A stretch of 64,000 nucleotides of DNA from Agarivorans aestuarii (GCF_019670125.1 NZ_AP023033.1:4241501-4305500), one strand, 5' to 3'. Shown: positions 1 through 8,811, counted from the first letter of the stretch. Program-made: numbers and translations. The notes: generated by a model not told the origin, from the sequence alone.

Positions 1-1112
1 TCGCTTTCTTCCTCTAAACCTTGAATAACTTGTGCGGCGTGCTCTACGTCATCAGCTAACTGGCTCACCGAAGAACGTGCAGCTACTACGGTATCAAAAC
101 CTTGATTTGCTTGCTCCATGGTCTGTTTAGTTTGATCGGAAGTATTGTTGGTATGCTCGGCAACATCGTCTACCGATACACTTAACTGCGATACTGCTGT
201 AGCGACTTGGTCTATTTCAGCCGCTTGTTGCTTTAAGCCTTTGCGGGAACTGTCGGTAATCACTGAGAGCTCTTCCGACGAACTTGAAACTTGGCTTACT
301 GCTGAAGACACCTCTTGAAGGCTAAGATTAAAGCTGTCGAGCATATTGTTGAAGGCCTTGCCCATGGCGCTCACTTCTTGCCCGCCAGATATCGCCGCTC
401 GAACGGTAAGATCTTTGTTTTGTGCCACTTGCTGCATTATTGCTAATAAACCTTGCACAGGCTGGTAAATGCCTTTACCAATCACCCAGGCTCCACCGCC
501 CAGAACCACCAAAGTGAATAGCCAATACACCAGCGAAGAGAGTAACTTTTGTTGAAAAATAGCTTCTACATCATCAACATATATACCAGTGGCGACTAAC
601 CAACCCCAGCCGTCAATGCTTTTGGCATAGGTAACCTTATCACTTAGTTCCGTCTGATTAGGCTTGTTCCATTGATAGTTAACTTGAGCAACACCAGTGG
701 CGTTAACTTGTTTCCACATCTCTTGGATGAGAAACACGCCGTTAGGATCTTTAACTTGAGACCAATCTGTATTTTCTTTTTTTAAGTTAACCCCGTATGC
801 CAGCATTTTCATGTTTTTATCTACAATGAATAAGTACTGGTCCCCCTCATAGCGTAAGCCTCTGACTAAAGCTAAAGCTTGGCTTTTTGCCTCTTGCTCG
901 CTTAATTGGCCGTTTAAGGAAAGCTGACGATAGTGCTCAACACTGTCGGAAGTTATATCAACCAGCGCTTTTAGCTTGTCGATACGATCAACTAACAGAC
1001 TGCGTTTAAGCTCTTGCATGGAAAGGAGCTGCAAAAACACTAATACCGATATGGCTAAACCCACCAGCACAAAAAGTTTTTGGCGTATAGAAAAAGATTT
1101 AAAGTATTCCAT
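1..1112 (-). CDS. Methyl-accepting chemotaxis protein (N-terminal part; C-terminus beyond window)
   Basis: The minus-strand reading frame stays open from the ATG at 1112 to the window edge, giving about 370 residues. Its start, MEYFKSFSIRQKL, leads into a transmembrane helix (about residues 10-30). A periplasmic single-Cache sensor follows; the typical strings DQYLFIVDKN and GWGWLVATGIYVDD are visible. A second membrane helix (about 190-212) is followed by a HAMP segment and the first arm of the cytoplasmic signalling coiled coil, rich in S/T/Q/A. The highly conserved hairpin tip that contacts CheA/CheW lies beyond the edge. This is a transmembrane chemoreceptor whose ligand cannot be told; sCache_2 sensors often bind small organic acids. 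It is divergent from the diguanylate cyclase at 1459. The family call is firm; the gene is cut by the window, not visibly broken. Confidence 0.93.
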   Translation of the reverse strand, partial: MEYFKSFSIRQKLFVLVGLAISVLVFLQLLSMQELKRSLLVDRIDKLKALVDITSDSVEHYRQLSLNGQLSEQEAKSQALALVRGLRYEGDQYLFIVDKNMKMLAYGVNLKKENTDWSQVKDPNGVFLIQEMWKQVNATGVAQVNYQWNKPNQTELSDKVTYAKSIDGWGWLVATGIYVDDVEAIFQQKLLSSLVYWLFTLVVLGGGAWVIGKGIYQPVQGLLAIMQQVAQNKDLTVRAAISGGQEVSAMGKAFNNMLDSFNLSLQEVSSAVSQVSSSSEELSVITDSSRKGLKQQAAEIDQVATAVSQLSVSVDDVAEHTNNTSDQTKQTMEQANQGFDTVVAARSSVSQLADDVEHAAQVIQGLEEES

Positions 1113-1458
1113 TACTTACCTTGTTTAAGTTGTCATTTTACCGAAAATCGAAGCAGATAAGCTTCAAATCACATCTTTTAGATGATGCTTTTAATAGGTT
1201 GACGGCATTTTAATAGCATAACTAAGGCCTGAAAACTAAATAGTAATATAAATCATTTACATGATTACTTATCGAACGAAAGCGGTTTATAAAACCGACA
1301 AATACTATCTGTCGCTATTTTATGTTGGCAGGTCGCAGAAAACTCTAGGTCGCTAATCTCCCCAAATTTAGTAAGGTTAGTAGGCATTTTGTCACTAAAA
1401 ACCAGTTGACCCTAACTCAGTAATCACTGTCACAAATTCTGTATGACACATAGAAATT
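1113..1458. other. Divergent intergenic region, no gene seen
   Basis: This 346-base gap separates the chemoreceptor from the diguanylate cyclase. It is AT-rich and has no credible reading frame. A small inverted repeat GAAGC-N6-GCTTC sits at 1150-1165, close upstream of the chemoreceptor start. Promoters for both genes presumably lie here, but I cannot assign boxes with confidence. Confidence 0.4.
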
Positions 1459-3423
1459 ATGGGTTTATTGGTTATACCTAAAGTAAGGCTATTTAATAGC
1501 GAGACACCATTAGTGCGACTATTGTCCAAACGGAAAACAATTCATCTACGCATTGCTTTGGTGTTTGTTCTCTTTAGTTTGTTAATAACATTTTTCTCAT
1601 CGTTGGTTGGCTGGCATTACCAAAAACTAGCCATCTCCTCATTGCTGGACGAGCGCGAGCAACTGGAAGATTTGCACACCAGAGAAGCCATCGAAGACAT
1701 TATCTCTAGCTTTGAAAATACCCTATTCGCTATTAGCTCAAGTGATGCCTTGGACGCGGTATTAACGGCTAACCAAGCAAGCACGCTTCCCCGCCTTAAA
1801 CTGCGCCAGCTATTCATAGCCTTAGCCAAGGCGCGACCAGAGCTATTGCAACTGCGTTATATCGACCAGCTTGGTCATGAGCAAGTAAGGGTTAACCATT
1901 CCCCGCAAAGTCGTGACTTTCAACTGGTGCTAGATGATCAATTACAAGACAAATCTCAGCGCTATTACTTTCAAGAAACCAAGGCGCTGCAGCAAGGCGA
2001 GATTTGGCACTCTCATGTAGACCTAAATTTCGAAAACGGTGAACTACAGCGCCCTCTTCAACCAACTATGCGTGTAGCCACGCCGGTTTACGTAAACCAG
2101 ATGTTTCGTGGCATCATCATCTTGAATATTGACGCCAGCCCACTTATTGAAGCCTTAAAATATTCATCGGTTTTTTTGGTTAGCCTAATCGACGCTCAAG
2201 GTGAGCTTTTAAGTCATCCCGACCCTAGCAAATCTTGGAGCGCTTATTTTCCCGAGCGTGGAGCATTAAACGAAGTATATCCAAAGCTGATTGGCGAACT
2301 AGGCCCAGCCTTAATGGCAGCCAAACACAACTATCGTATGGACTTAGAAGACAGCTTTAACAACCAACAAGGTTTGTGGGTGCTTAAACAACCTAAACAA
2401 CATGCGCTTAAAGAACTCTATAAAAACAGCCGTTATGCGGTGTTAACCAGTACTTTGATTATATTGGTGATAGCTTTACCTTTAGCTTGGCTGGTCTCCA
2501 TCTACCCAACTAATTTGCAAACCAAGCTGGTTGACACTCTGCATGCGCTGCGTACTAGCCGCAAACTGTTAGACCAACACATTATGTCTAGTACCACAAA
2601 CTCTAAAGGAGTTATCACCGAGTTTAGTAGCGCCGCAGCCAAAGCCTTTGAAGTAGATAGAAAATCGATGATTGGCAAAACTCACGCGGCAATTCGCCAC
2701 CCTAGTACTTCAACCAAAGTACATCGAGATCTTTGGGACACTATATTAGCTGGCAAACCTTGGCAGGGAGAGCTAAAAAACCAAACCAGTTCAGGAAAAA
2801 CCCTTTGGATAGATACCGTGATAACACCTAGAAAAGATAGCAACGGTGATATTTACGCTTTCACTCAAATCTCTCACGACATTACTTTGCACAAAGCCAT
2901 GGAAGCCCAAAGCAGCACCGATAGCCTTACCGAGACCCACAACAGAAGAAAACTCGACCAACTGTTAGAGCAACAAGCTCAACGCTATAAGCGAGCAGAT
3001 GAAGAATTTGCCATAATCATCATCGATATAGACCACTTCAAACAAATCAATGATATTTATGGACACCAAGCTGGCGACAAGGTGTTGATAGATGTTGCAG
3101 CGAACCTAAAAGAAACGGTTCGGCAAATAGATGAAGTTGGCCGCTGGGGAGGCGAGGAGTTTTTGGTCATCTGCCCACTTACCGATCTTCAAGGCGCATA
3201 CAAATTGGCAGAAAAACTACGTGCCGCTATCGCAACCAAATTGTTTTTACCTGATAAGCAAATCACTGCCAGTTTTGGCGTAGCTCAATACCTCTGTGAC
3301 GAAGCCACCAACCACTTTGTGCATCGAGCAGATTTAGCCTTATATGAAGCTAAAAGCCAAGGACGAAATAGAGTAATTATCGCTCCACAAGAGCTTGCTG
3401 AACAAGCCCAAAACAACCGATAA
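1459..3423 (+). CDS. Membrane diguanylate cyclase: periplasmic sensor + PAS + GGDEF
   Basis: This 654-residue protein has an N-terminal membrane helix (about 31-51), a long periplasmic sensor region of the double-Cache type, a second helix (about 328-348), a PAS domain (about 365-480, with VITEFSSAAAKAFEV and FTQISHDIT strings) and a C-terminal GGDEF domain. The active-site loop reads GGEEF (residues 564-568), expected to be competent for making cyclic di-GMP from two GTP. An RxxD inhibitory site (R555-D558) lies exactly five residues upstream, so product inhibition is likely. The ATG at 1459 has a weak ribosome site, so the start could be a little later. It converges with the P460 gene, with only 5 bases between stop codons. 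The signal sensed is unknown. Confidence 0.93.
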   Translation: MGLLVIPKVRLFNSETPLVRLLSKRKTIHLRIALVFVLFSLLITFFSSLVGWHYQKLAISSLLDEREQLEDLHTREAIEDIISSFENTLFAISSSDALDAVLTANQASTLPRLKLRQLFIALAKARPELLQLRYIDQLGHEQVRVNHSPQSRDFQLVLDDQLQDKSQRYYFQETKALQQGEIWHSHVDLNFENGELQRPLQPTMRVATPVYVNQMFRGIIILNIDASPLIEALKYSSVFLVSLIDAQGELLSHPDPSKSWSAYFPERGALNEVYPKLIGELGPALMAAKHNYRMDLEDSFNNQQGLWVLKQPKQHALKELYKNSRYAVLTSTLIILVIALPLAWLVSIYPTNLQTKLVDTLHALRTSRKLLDQHIMSSTTNSKGVITEFSSAAAKAFEVDRKSMIGKTHAAIRHPSTSTKVHRDLWDTILAGKPWQGELKNQTSSGKTLWIDTVITPRKDSNGDIYAFTQISHDITLHKAMEAQSSTDSLTETHNRRKLDQLLEQQAQRYKRADEEFAIIIIDIDHFKQINDIYGHQAGDKVLIDVAANLKETVRQIDEVGRWGGEEFLVICPLTDLQGAYKLAEKLRAAIATKLFLPDKQITASFGVAQYLCDEATNHFVHRADLALYEAKSQGRNRVIIAPQELAEQAQNNR

Positions 3424-3428
3424 ACCAG

Positions 3429-3983
3429 CTATTTTAGTAAAGCAGGATACTGATCGGTATACAGCCAATCATTATCACGACGTGGAGCATGACAAGCTTG
3501 GCATTGAGCTCGACTTTCGCTCACGTTTACCGTTGGTGTCGCGTCAAACATCGCCCATCCCCAACCTTCCCCCCAATGAGGGTTATTAGCAAAGCGGCCT
3601 TGAGTATCTTTTATCATGACAAAAAATACATCGTTAGCTTGCTGGTGATATACCAAACCAGTGGTTAAACGCTCACTACTGACTAACTTCACGTCTTTCA
3701 CAAATAAGGTGCCGTCGGGCCATTTTCCGCTACTGTTATACGCTTCGACAGCGGCGGCTTGAGTATAAATACCATTCAAATTTTGCACACGCATGGATTC
3801 ACTCATTACCGCCGTTGTACCTAAATGAACCAGGTTACGCTGAAAATCAGCTGGAAAAGCAATCTCACCCTGCGTACCAACTAACTCAGCGTACACCTGA
3901 TTTAATGTGTAACTATTGGCATTAGCCATTCCGTTAAAACTAATACTCAAACCCAACAGCCCACTAACTATATATTTAAACAT
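3429..3983 (-). CDS. Cytochrome P460 family protein
   Basis: This 184-residue protein begins with a signal peptide (about residues 1-22, ending ANA) and carries the haem c attachment motif CQACH at residues 161-165 near its C-terminus, where P460-family cytochromes have it. The body contains the family-like strings PADFQRNLVHLGT, WPDGTLFVKD and WGWAMFDA. It should be periplasmic. Known members oxidise hydroxylamine or bind NO, or are c'-beta cytochromes. Whether this one carries the lysine-haem crosslink cannot be decided by eye. The start is supported by a GAGGA ribosome site 7 bases upstream of ATG. No hydroxylamine or nitrification partner genes are nearby, so a role in NO or hydroxylamine protection is only a guess. 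Confidence 0.88.
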   Translation of the reverse strand: MFKYIVSGLLGLSISFNGMANANSYTLNQVYAELVGTQGEIAFPADFQRNLVHLGTTAVMSESMRVQNLNGIYTQAAAVEAYNSSGKWPDGTLFVKDVKLVSSERLTTGLVYHQQANDVFFVMIKDTQGRFANNPHWGEGWGWAMFDATPTVNVSESRAQCQACHAPRRDNDWLYTDQYPALLK

Positions 3984-4277
3984 GCGTATTCCTCAGCAGT
4001 GACCAACACCACAACGCTTAACGATGGCGCTACTATTCCACACCTACCAAAGAGGCTGTAATTATCAGCTTTAAGTTTTACTTATAGGACTGGATTAAGC
4101 AGGCCCAAAACAACGGAGCCAGATAAAACCCTCACCAGCGCATTCGTACCAAAGTACGAGAAGAATGATTAGTTAATGATGATTTAACCAGCAAGCCTGT
4201 TAGCCATTGCTATATTCAACTTGCTCGCAGCGGTATTAATGGCGAGTTCATCTCAAAAACAATCCAAGGAAGGCAAT

Positions 4278-5312
4278 ATGAAAAACAAATCACTAAAAGT
4301 GATAGCTGGTTGGGTTTTGCTCTCTGTTTTCAGCTTCGCAGCGCAAGCCGCTGAAGAAGTAAGACTAAAGCATGCTCACTTCACCCCTTACTTCGAAAAT
4401 GGCTTTGATAGCGCCGAATTAGAGGGCGCCATTGAGGTTAAAAACATTGGCCCCAATAAACAGGTTTGGCTGCATTACCAATCGTCCAACGGAGAGTGGT
4501 TAGATCACCCGGCCTTTTATGTGGGAGCCAGCCATAGCGGCTATGAGAACTTTGCTTTTAGACTACCGCTGGAAGGTTCGGTAGCCGCTACCCAGTTTGC
4601 CATTAAGTATCAAGTAAATGGACAAACCTACTGGGACAATAACCAGCAACAAAATTATCAATTTAATGACTACCAACAAACCAACCTAGCTCATCAAGCG
4701 GTAGCACTAGATGACGCCCACCGAGCCAGCAGCTTAATCTCTGTTACAGCGCGCGCAAAATCACATAGCGAGCAAGATAAAGTGACCATGGTTTACTCCG
4801 ACAACAATTTTCAAACAAGCTATCGTAAGGAACTTAGCTTAAGCCACATTGTAGCCGACGAACATGGCCTGAGTGGGGTTTGGAGCGGTCAGCAATACAT
4901 CGAATACTACCGACATATCGCCTTCTATTTAGAGTATAGCGACGGGAAAAATATCCATATAGATAACTACTACGGCAAAAACTATCGACTGTTTGATACT
5001 GGCGAACAGCTCGGCCAAGGCCAACTATTGCAGCGTTATCCGCAAGTTTATTTTCGCGGCGGACCCACTAGCTGGAACTCGATTCCTATGACCCTAATCG
5101 ACGATTACACTTGGTCTATTGTGGTGTATTTTGATGGTACCACCGACTTTAAGTTTGACGTCTACGATGACTGGTCACGTAACTTTGGAGACAACAATAA
5201 CGATGGTATTGTCGACTTAAACGGCGCCAACCTAAAGGTAAACAGTGCAGGCTCTACCAGAATCACCTTTAATAGCCTCACCGGCGCCTACCAAGCAACA
5301 CTATTGCATTAA
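4278..5312 (+). CDS. Secreted starch-binding protein with CBM21-like module, no catalytic domain
   Basis: I place the start at the ATG at 4278, which has an AAGGAAGG ribosome site and opens a clean signal peptide ending AQA (about residue 22); an upstream in-frame ATG at 4221 lacks both. The 344-residue protein then has a CBM21-like domain (about 24-130), recognised by VRLKHAHFTPYFENG, an E-V-N-I beta strand, and the hallmark YWDNN..NY near its end. A second related beta domain covers about 145-245. A third module (about 255-344) carries YFRGG-x-x-W and FKFDVYDDWSRNFGD, resembling the starch modules of the amylases at 23-37 kb. No glycoside hydrolase motifs are present. It probably binds starch or glycogen outside the cell. 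CBM21 is mostly known from eukaryotic glycogen-targeting subunits and fungal glucoamylases, so this is a less usual bacterial use. Confidence 0.75.
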   Translation: MKNKSLKVIAGWVLLSVFSFAAQAAEEVRLKHAHFTPYFENGFDSAELEGAIEVKNIGPNKQVWLHYQSSNGEWLDHPAFYVGASHSGYENFAFRLPLEGSVAATQFAIKYQVNGQTYWDNNQQQNYQFNDYQQTNLAHQAVALDDAHRASSLISVTARAKSHSEQDKVTMVYSDNNFQTSYRKELSLSHIVADEHGLSGVWSGQQYIEYYRHIAFYLEYSDGKNIHIDNYYGKNYRLFDTGEQLGQGQLLQRYPQVYFRGGPTSWNSIPMTLIDDYTWSIVVYFDGTTDFKFDVYDDWSRNFGDNNNDGIVDLNGANLKVNSAGSTRITFNSLTGAYQATLLH

Positions 5313-5330
5313 GAGCACCAGTAAAACTAA

Positions 5331-5352
5331 AGCCTCGCTCTATGGCGAGGCT
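5331..5352. terminator. Bidirectional terminator-like hairpin between convergent genes
   Basis: AGCCTCGC and GCGAGGCT form an 8-bp GC-rich stem with a 6-base loop, 19 bases after the stop of the starch-binding protein. On the minus strand it is followed by a T-rich stretch, so it best serves the CBM6 gene. Confidence 0.65.
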
Positions 5353-5381
5353 CTATCATCACTAATTTGTCTAGTTGCTAA

Positions 5382-5849
5382 TTATTTAGCGCTTAACTCA
5401 AACCAATTAATGTTAAACAAATAACCAGACGAACCTTTAAAGTTAAAGCGCAGCGTTTGTTCACCGGCATCTAGGCTCAAGCTGTTTTCAAGGCTTACCC
5501 AATTTTGCCAACCGCCGGTGCCTTTTACCTTAACCGTGGCTTTCTCGGCATCATTGGCTAGCACAGCAATACGTCCGCCGTTAGTATCACTGGCTACTCG
5601 CACGGTGAATGTGTATTCGCCCCCCGCTGGAACGTTGATGGCGTATTCCACCCAATCACCATTTTCAATATAACCAACATTGTTGCCGCCATCAGCGTCA
5701 GCTGTAGGCTCGGTTTGCACCCCATTTTGCTGGCTATAGTTTTCTGCCTTTACTTTTATCGCCGCATTAGCCGCTGTGCTTAGGCTAGCCATGGCAACCA
5801 GGGCTGATGTCAGCAGTAGATTTTTAATATGCTTAGGTAATACGCTCAT
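5382..5849 (-). CDS. Secreted stand-alone CBM6 carbohydrate-binding protein
   Basis: This 155-residue protein has a signal peptide ending in ANA (about residue 29) and then one complete CBM6 domain. Family strings visible are VKAENYSQQNGV at its start, GNNVGYIENGDWVEYAINVPAGGEYTF in the middle and the closing FNINWFELS. The tryptophan and aromatic residues that line the CBM6 ligand cleft are present (GGWQNW). CBM6 modules bind xylan, beta-glucans or agar oligosaccharide ends and usually sit on glycoside hydrolases; here there is no enzyme in the same reading frame. The ribosome site GAGGGAG before ATG supports the start. Ligand unknown. Confidence 0.88.
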   Translation of the reverse strand: MSVLPKHIKNLLLTSALVAMASLSTAANAAIKVKAENYSQQNGVQTEPTADADGGNNVGYIENGDWVEYAINVPAGGEYTFTVRVASDTNGGRIAVLANDAEKATVKVKGTGGWQNWVSLENSLSLDAGEQTLRFNFKGSSGYLFNINWFELSAK

Positions 5850-6186
5850 TGATTTGCTCCCTCATTATCTCTATCAAATTATGTTCTGCGACCAAATATC
5901 GATATGGCTTGATACTGCGCTAAGCGGATGTTCAAAATTCGGCCTAGCTCCAAACTACCCGCATTTATTTCATCAGTTAAATTTATTTATTGAAGATTAT
6001 GTTAGCGCTCACACTCGCTGCTTAATTTAGCTAGGGCTTATAAGAAAACAGAACAGCTTAACGGGATCAAAAAGCCCCAAGTAAACTTGAGGCTTTCAAA
6101 GAGGTTTAAGCAAATGATATTTAAATGCGGCTGCGACGACGTAACCCAATGACCATGGTTATAAGGCTCTCTGCTACCAATATAAC
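5850..6186. other. Intergenic region with decayed-looking tail codons
   Basis: This 337-base region between two minus-strand genes contains the promoter side of the CBM6 gene, the terminator at 6071-6096, and at 6121-6186 an open in-frame extension after the stop of the repair gene. I see no convincing gene; a plus-strand frame at 5776-6030 has no family features. Confidence 0.4.
6071..6096 (-). terminator. Rho-independent terminator of the alkylation-repair gene
   Basis: A 12-bp stem with one mismatch (AAAGCC...GGCTTT outer arms, 2-base loop) is followed on the minus strand by a T run. It lies about 90 bases downstream of the stop at 6187. Confidence 0.7.
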
Positions 6187-7293
6187 TTAAGCATTAAGCG
6201 TAAATGCCAATCGCGCTTGCTCTTGGCCATTAATATGGATTGCCACAAAGTGCTCCCCCGGATAATAGCGCCGCGTAGAAATAGCCTTAAACGAATGGCT
6301 TTTCTCCATAGCAAACATTTCGCCCTCCGCTAAATTCACGTTCTTTAGCTTAAACACCTTGGCCGCGGTTTTGCCATTGGCCTTCATAAAATGCAGCGCG
6401 TAATCAACTACAAACTTTTGCTGAGGCTTCTGAGCCCGCAGCGCCACCGCAAAGCTAAGGGTTTCGCCCATTGCCACTTCGCTATTGAGCAAAGCAAACT
6501 CCTCAATCTCGACCTTTGGCTCGGCGGTATAACCTAACAGCGGGAAACTTTTTGGATGCCCCTGCTTAACTAAGCTTCGTGTGGCATGTTTTATCAACCA
6601 CTGTAAATCACTACTGGCACTTTGTTGCCAAGCTAAACACAGTGCCAATACCTGCTCCGGGTGATCTTTGGCTATATCATTAAGGTTATTCGCCACCGAA
6701 CGACGCACATACAAACTACTGTCGTTTTTTAGCGCTTCCAAAACAGGAAATACTGGAGCAGGGTCTGCGATCAACTCTTTTAGTTGTGCCCCCCAAGGAA
6801 GGCGCGGCCTACAACCTTCGCTCGCCAAGCGTCGCAAGTGTTCATCGTCACTGGTTGTCCAAGCAAGTAACTGCTCCCAACTTTGCTCGGGATGCTTTTC
6901 GATAAACGGGCGAATAGCAAACTCGGCACTAAATAAAGGGCTTAGCGCTGCCAATGCTTGATAGGCCAATTGCGGCTGTTCTATGCCTGCCACCGCAACA
7001 TAATCGGTTACTGGCCAAATGGCAAAACCACGTAAGCTATCGTCTGGGTCACCGCGATCCCAATGCTGCGGCAGTGCCGTTAATATTTGGCAAGTTTTGG
7101 CAAAATCTTCTGGAAGCGTTTGTTGTAATACCTCAATAATATGAGTAACCCGCTGCTTAAGTTCTAACTCCTCTAAACCCTTAAGCGCTAGCTCAACAAA
7201 CTGGTGTGAATCAAACTCTGGGTAGACCGCCGCAATCCCCTTGACAATACGCTGCACCGCCGGTTCTGCTAAGCCATTTTTCATTAGTTCCAC
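6187..7293 (-). CDS. DNA alkylation repair protein (AlkC/AlkD HEAT-like fold) with C-terminal Ig-like domain
   Basis: The first 250 residues are helical repeats typical of AlkC/AlkD glycosylases, with the strings RRLASEGCRPRLPWG and SLYVRRSVANNLNDIAKDHP followed by WLIKHATRSLVKQGHP. These enzymes remove N3/N7-alkylated purines without base flipping. The last 100 residues (after about 265) form a beta-rich extension with FVVDYALHFMKANGK and KVFKLKNVNL, matching the Ig-like domain found on some AlkC-type members. No signal peptide, so cytoplasmic. I keep the GTG start at 7293 because a GGGGAG ribosome site lies 6-7 bases before it; the ATG three codons later would be too far. It is not in an operon with its neighbours. 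Confidence 0.87.
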   Translation of the reverse strand: MELMKNGLAEPAVQRIVKGIAAVYPEFDSHQFVELALKGLEELELKQRVTHIIEVLQQTLPEDFAKTCQILTALPQHWDRGDPDDSLRGFAIWPVTDYVAVAGIEQPQLAYQALAALSPLFSAEFAIRPFIEKHPEQSWEQLLAWTTSDDEHLRRLASEGCRPRLPWGAQLKELIADPAPVFPVLEALKNDSSLYVRRSVANNLNDIAKDHPEQVLALCLAWQQSASSDLQWLIKHATRSLVKQGHPKSFPLLGYTAEPKVEIEEFALLNSEVAMGETLSFAVALRAQKPQQKFVVDYALHFMKANGKTAAKVFKLKNVNLAEGEMFAMEKSHSFKAISTRRYYPGEHFVAIHINGQEQARLAFTLNA

Positions 7294-7388
7294 TTTGTTC
7301 TCCCCATGAGTATTCGCAACGCTGTAAACGATTTTTCGCTGATTTTAATAAACCAGTAAGTATTTAAAACTAAATGACAAAAGCACTA

Positions 7389-7416
7389 TTGACATTAATC
7401 ACAATTAAAATAAAAC
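7389..7416 (+). promoter_or_regulatory. Candidate sigma-70 promoter for the lipoprotein gene
   Basis: A perfect -35 box TTGACA (7389-7394) is followed after 16 bases by TAAAAC (7411-7416), a 4/6 match to the -10 box. It lies 70 bases upstream of the ATG at 7488 in an AT-rich region. Confidence 0.4.
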
Positions 7417-7430
7417 AAACTATTTATATG

Positions 7431-7475
7431 AGATTGAGAAGCGTACATTGAACAAAAAATAACTCATCTCAATCT
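7431..7475 (+). repeat. Inverted repeat in the leader of the metalloprotease-like lipoprotein gene
   Basis: AGATTGAGA (7431-7439) and TCTCAATCT (7467-7475) are perfect 9-base inverted repeats 27 bases apart, ending 12 bases before the start codon. They could be operator half-sites or form a stem presenting or hiding the ribosome site. No function is shown. Confidence 0.4.
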
Positions 7476-7487
7476 AGAAGGCTTTAA

Positions 7488-8771
7488 ATGGAATTATTAC
7501 CCTCTAAGCAACTGCTTACAATAGCTCTGCTATCCCTATCAGTCATAGCTTGTGGTGGCGGCGGCTCGGCTAGCTCCCAGTCACAGCAAGTAGAGGAGCC
7601 AATACCAGAATTTCCTGAGGTATATGGCGAACAGAAATCAAAAGAAACCAGCGGCTTTATTTACCCAACCAACTCAATTTCCATGTATGACAGCAGTGTT
7701 TGTCGAAACTACGATGCTTACTATGAAACAGAAAACGTATTGGTATTTGGTAATAGCGGGACAAATACAACGCTGTTTGAACGCTTTGCCATTTGGACTG
7801 AATTTGGATTGCAGGAGCTGGAAAGGCAAATGGGGGTTGATTTAATCGCTTTTCAACAGCGTTACCCATTTAGTTTAGAAACGTACTTAGTGGCTACTGA
7901 TTACTTGTATGAGCGCTTAAGTGAAGAGACTGGAGAAGCGCTATTCCTGCAAGTTACAGGGGATGAGCTCCCTCTAACCTATCAAGACTTAGCTACCGGC
8001 ACTTCCAAACGTCATTATCTATATCAACAAATTCGCCATTTAAGCCCACAGCAAATCAACAACTTAATAGCTCTGGTACAAGAGCATTATTTACCCAGTG
8101 AACTCTCGACCAGCTTTGGACAAGCCTTACCTGGTAAGTCTTTAGTTTGCTTAAACACAGCATTCAATAACAGCGACCTATGGGCAACGGGTAACTTAGT
8201 GGGGTATGCAGCGAGAACCAACGATGCAAGACCTACTTCAGCCTACATTGTTACTCATGAATTAATGCATACTCTACAGCACCAATATGTAACGTATTTA
8301 CGCCAAGTAGACCGTTGGTTTTTAGAAGGCAGTGCTGAGTATGCAATGGGTCATATACCTGAACCACAAAACCACAATAATCGGGATCCATTAGACGATA
8401 AATGGGAAAGCACTTTAGGCAGCGTAGCCTATGGTCACTACAATATTGCTGTATCTTACTTAGAAGCAACATCGCCAGGCTTCATCATTAACGTACTGAA
8501 ACATATTGCAGATAACGGTATATATCATGTTGTTGATTACGCTGAATATCCTGAGTATCAATACGACAGACTAAATCAACCCAACCCCGATTTTAGAAAG
8601 GCTTTTAATGCTTATGCAAAACGCCCTGATGGAAGCGCCTTAACTTACCAAGACTTTGAAAGTGAGTACCACCAACTCGTAGACCAATGGATAGCGCAGA
8701 CTCCAAGCTCATTGATGCGGAAAAGTGAAAGAAAACTAGAACAAAAAGACTGGTTCGAATTACAACGCTAA
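7488..8771 (+). CDS. Lipoprotein with gluzincin-type zinc protease motif
   Basis: The 427-residue protein has a type II signal peptide with lipobox VIAC and a GGGGS linker right after the lipid cysteine, so it should be anchored in the outer membrane. Around residue 257 it has HELMH (H257, E258, H261), the HExxH zinc motif. Then follows W277-F-L-E280-G-S-A-E284-Y, the arrangement in gluzincins (M1/M4-like) where a glutamate about 20 residues downstream is the third zinc ligand. The remainder has no domain I recognise. Peptidase activity is therefore predicted from the motif only. It stands alone between the divergent repair gene and a convergent acyltransferase gene. Confidence 0.7.
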   Translation: MELLPSKQLLTIALLSLSVIACGGGGSASSQSQQVEEPIPEFPEVYGEQKSKETSGFIYPTNSISMYDSSVCRNYDAYYETENVLVFGNSGTNTTLFERFAIWTEFGLQELERQMGVDLIAFQQRYPFSLETYLVATDYLYERLSEETGEALFLQVTGDELPLTYQDLATGTSKRHYLYQQIRHLSPQQINNLIALVQEHYLPSELSTSFGQALPGKSLVCLNTAFNNSDLWATGNLVGYAARTNDARPTSAYIVTHELMHTLQHQYVTYLRQVDRWFLEGSAEYAMGHIPEPQNHNNRDPLDDKWESTLGSVAYGHYNIAVSYLEATSPGFIINVLKHIADNGIYHVVDYAEYPEYQYDRLNQPNPDFRKAFNAYAKRPDGSALTYQDFESEYHQLVDQWIAQTPSSLMRKSERKLEQKDWFELQR

Positions 8772-8774
8772 ACT

Positions 8775-8805
8775 AAACGAAGTCAGCCATTGGCTAACTT
8801 CGTTT
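8775..8805. terminator. Bidirectional terminator between convergent genes
   Basis: AAACGAAGT pairs with ACTTCGTTT, and the inner AGCCA pairs with TGGCT, giving an almost continuous stem with T or A runs on either side. It sits between the stops of the lipoprotein (8771) and acyltransferase (8812) genes. Confidence 0.85.
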
Positions 8806-8811
8806 CTTACA

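Noticed and set aside
5776-6030. 84-residue plus-strand frame
   Set aside because: It overlaps the CBM6 signal peptide in antisense and shows no protein-like composition or ribosome site.
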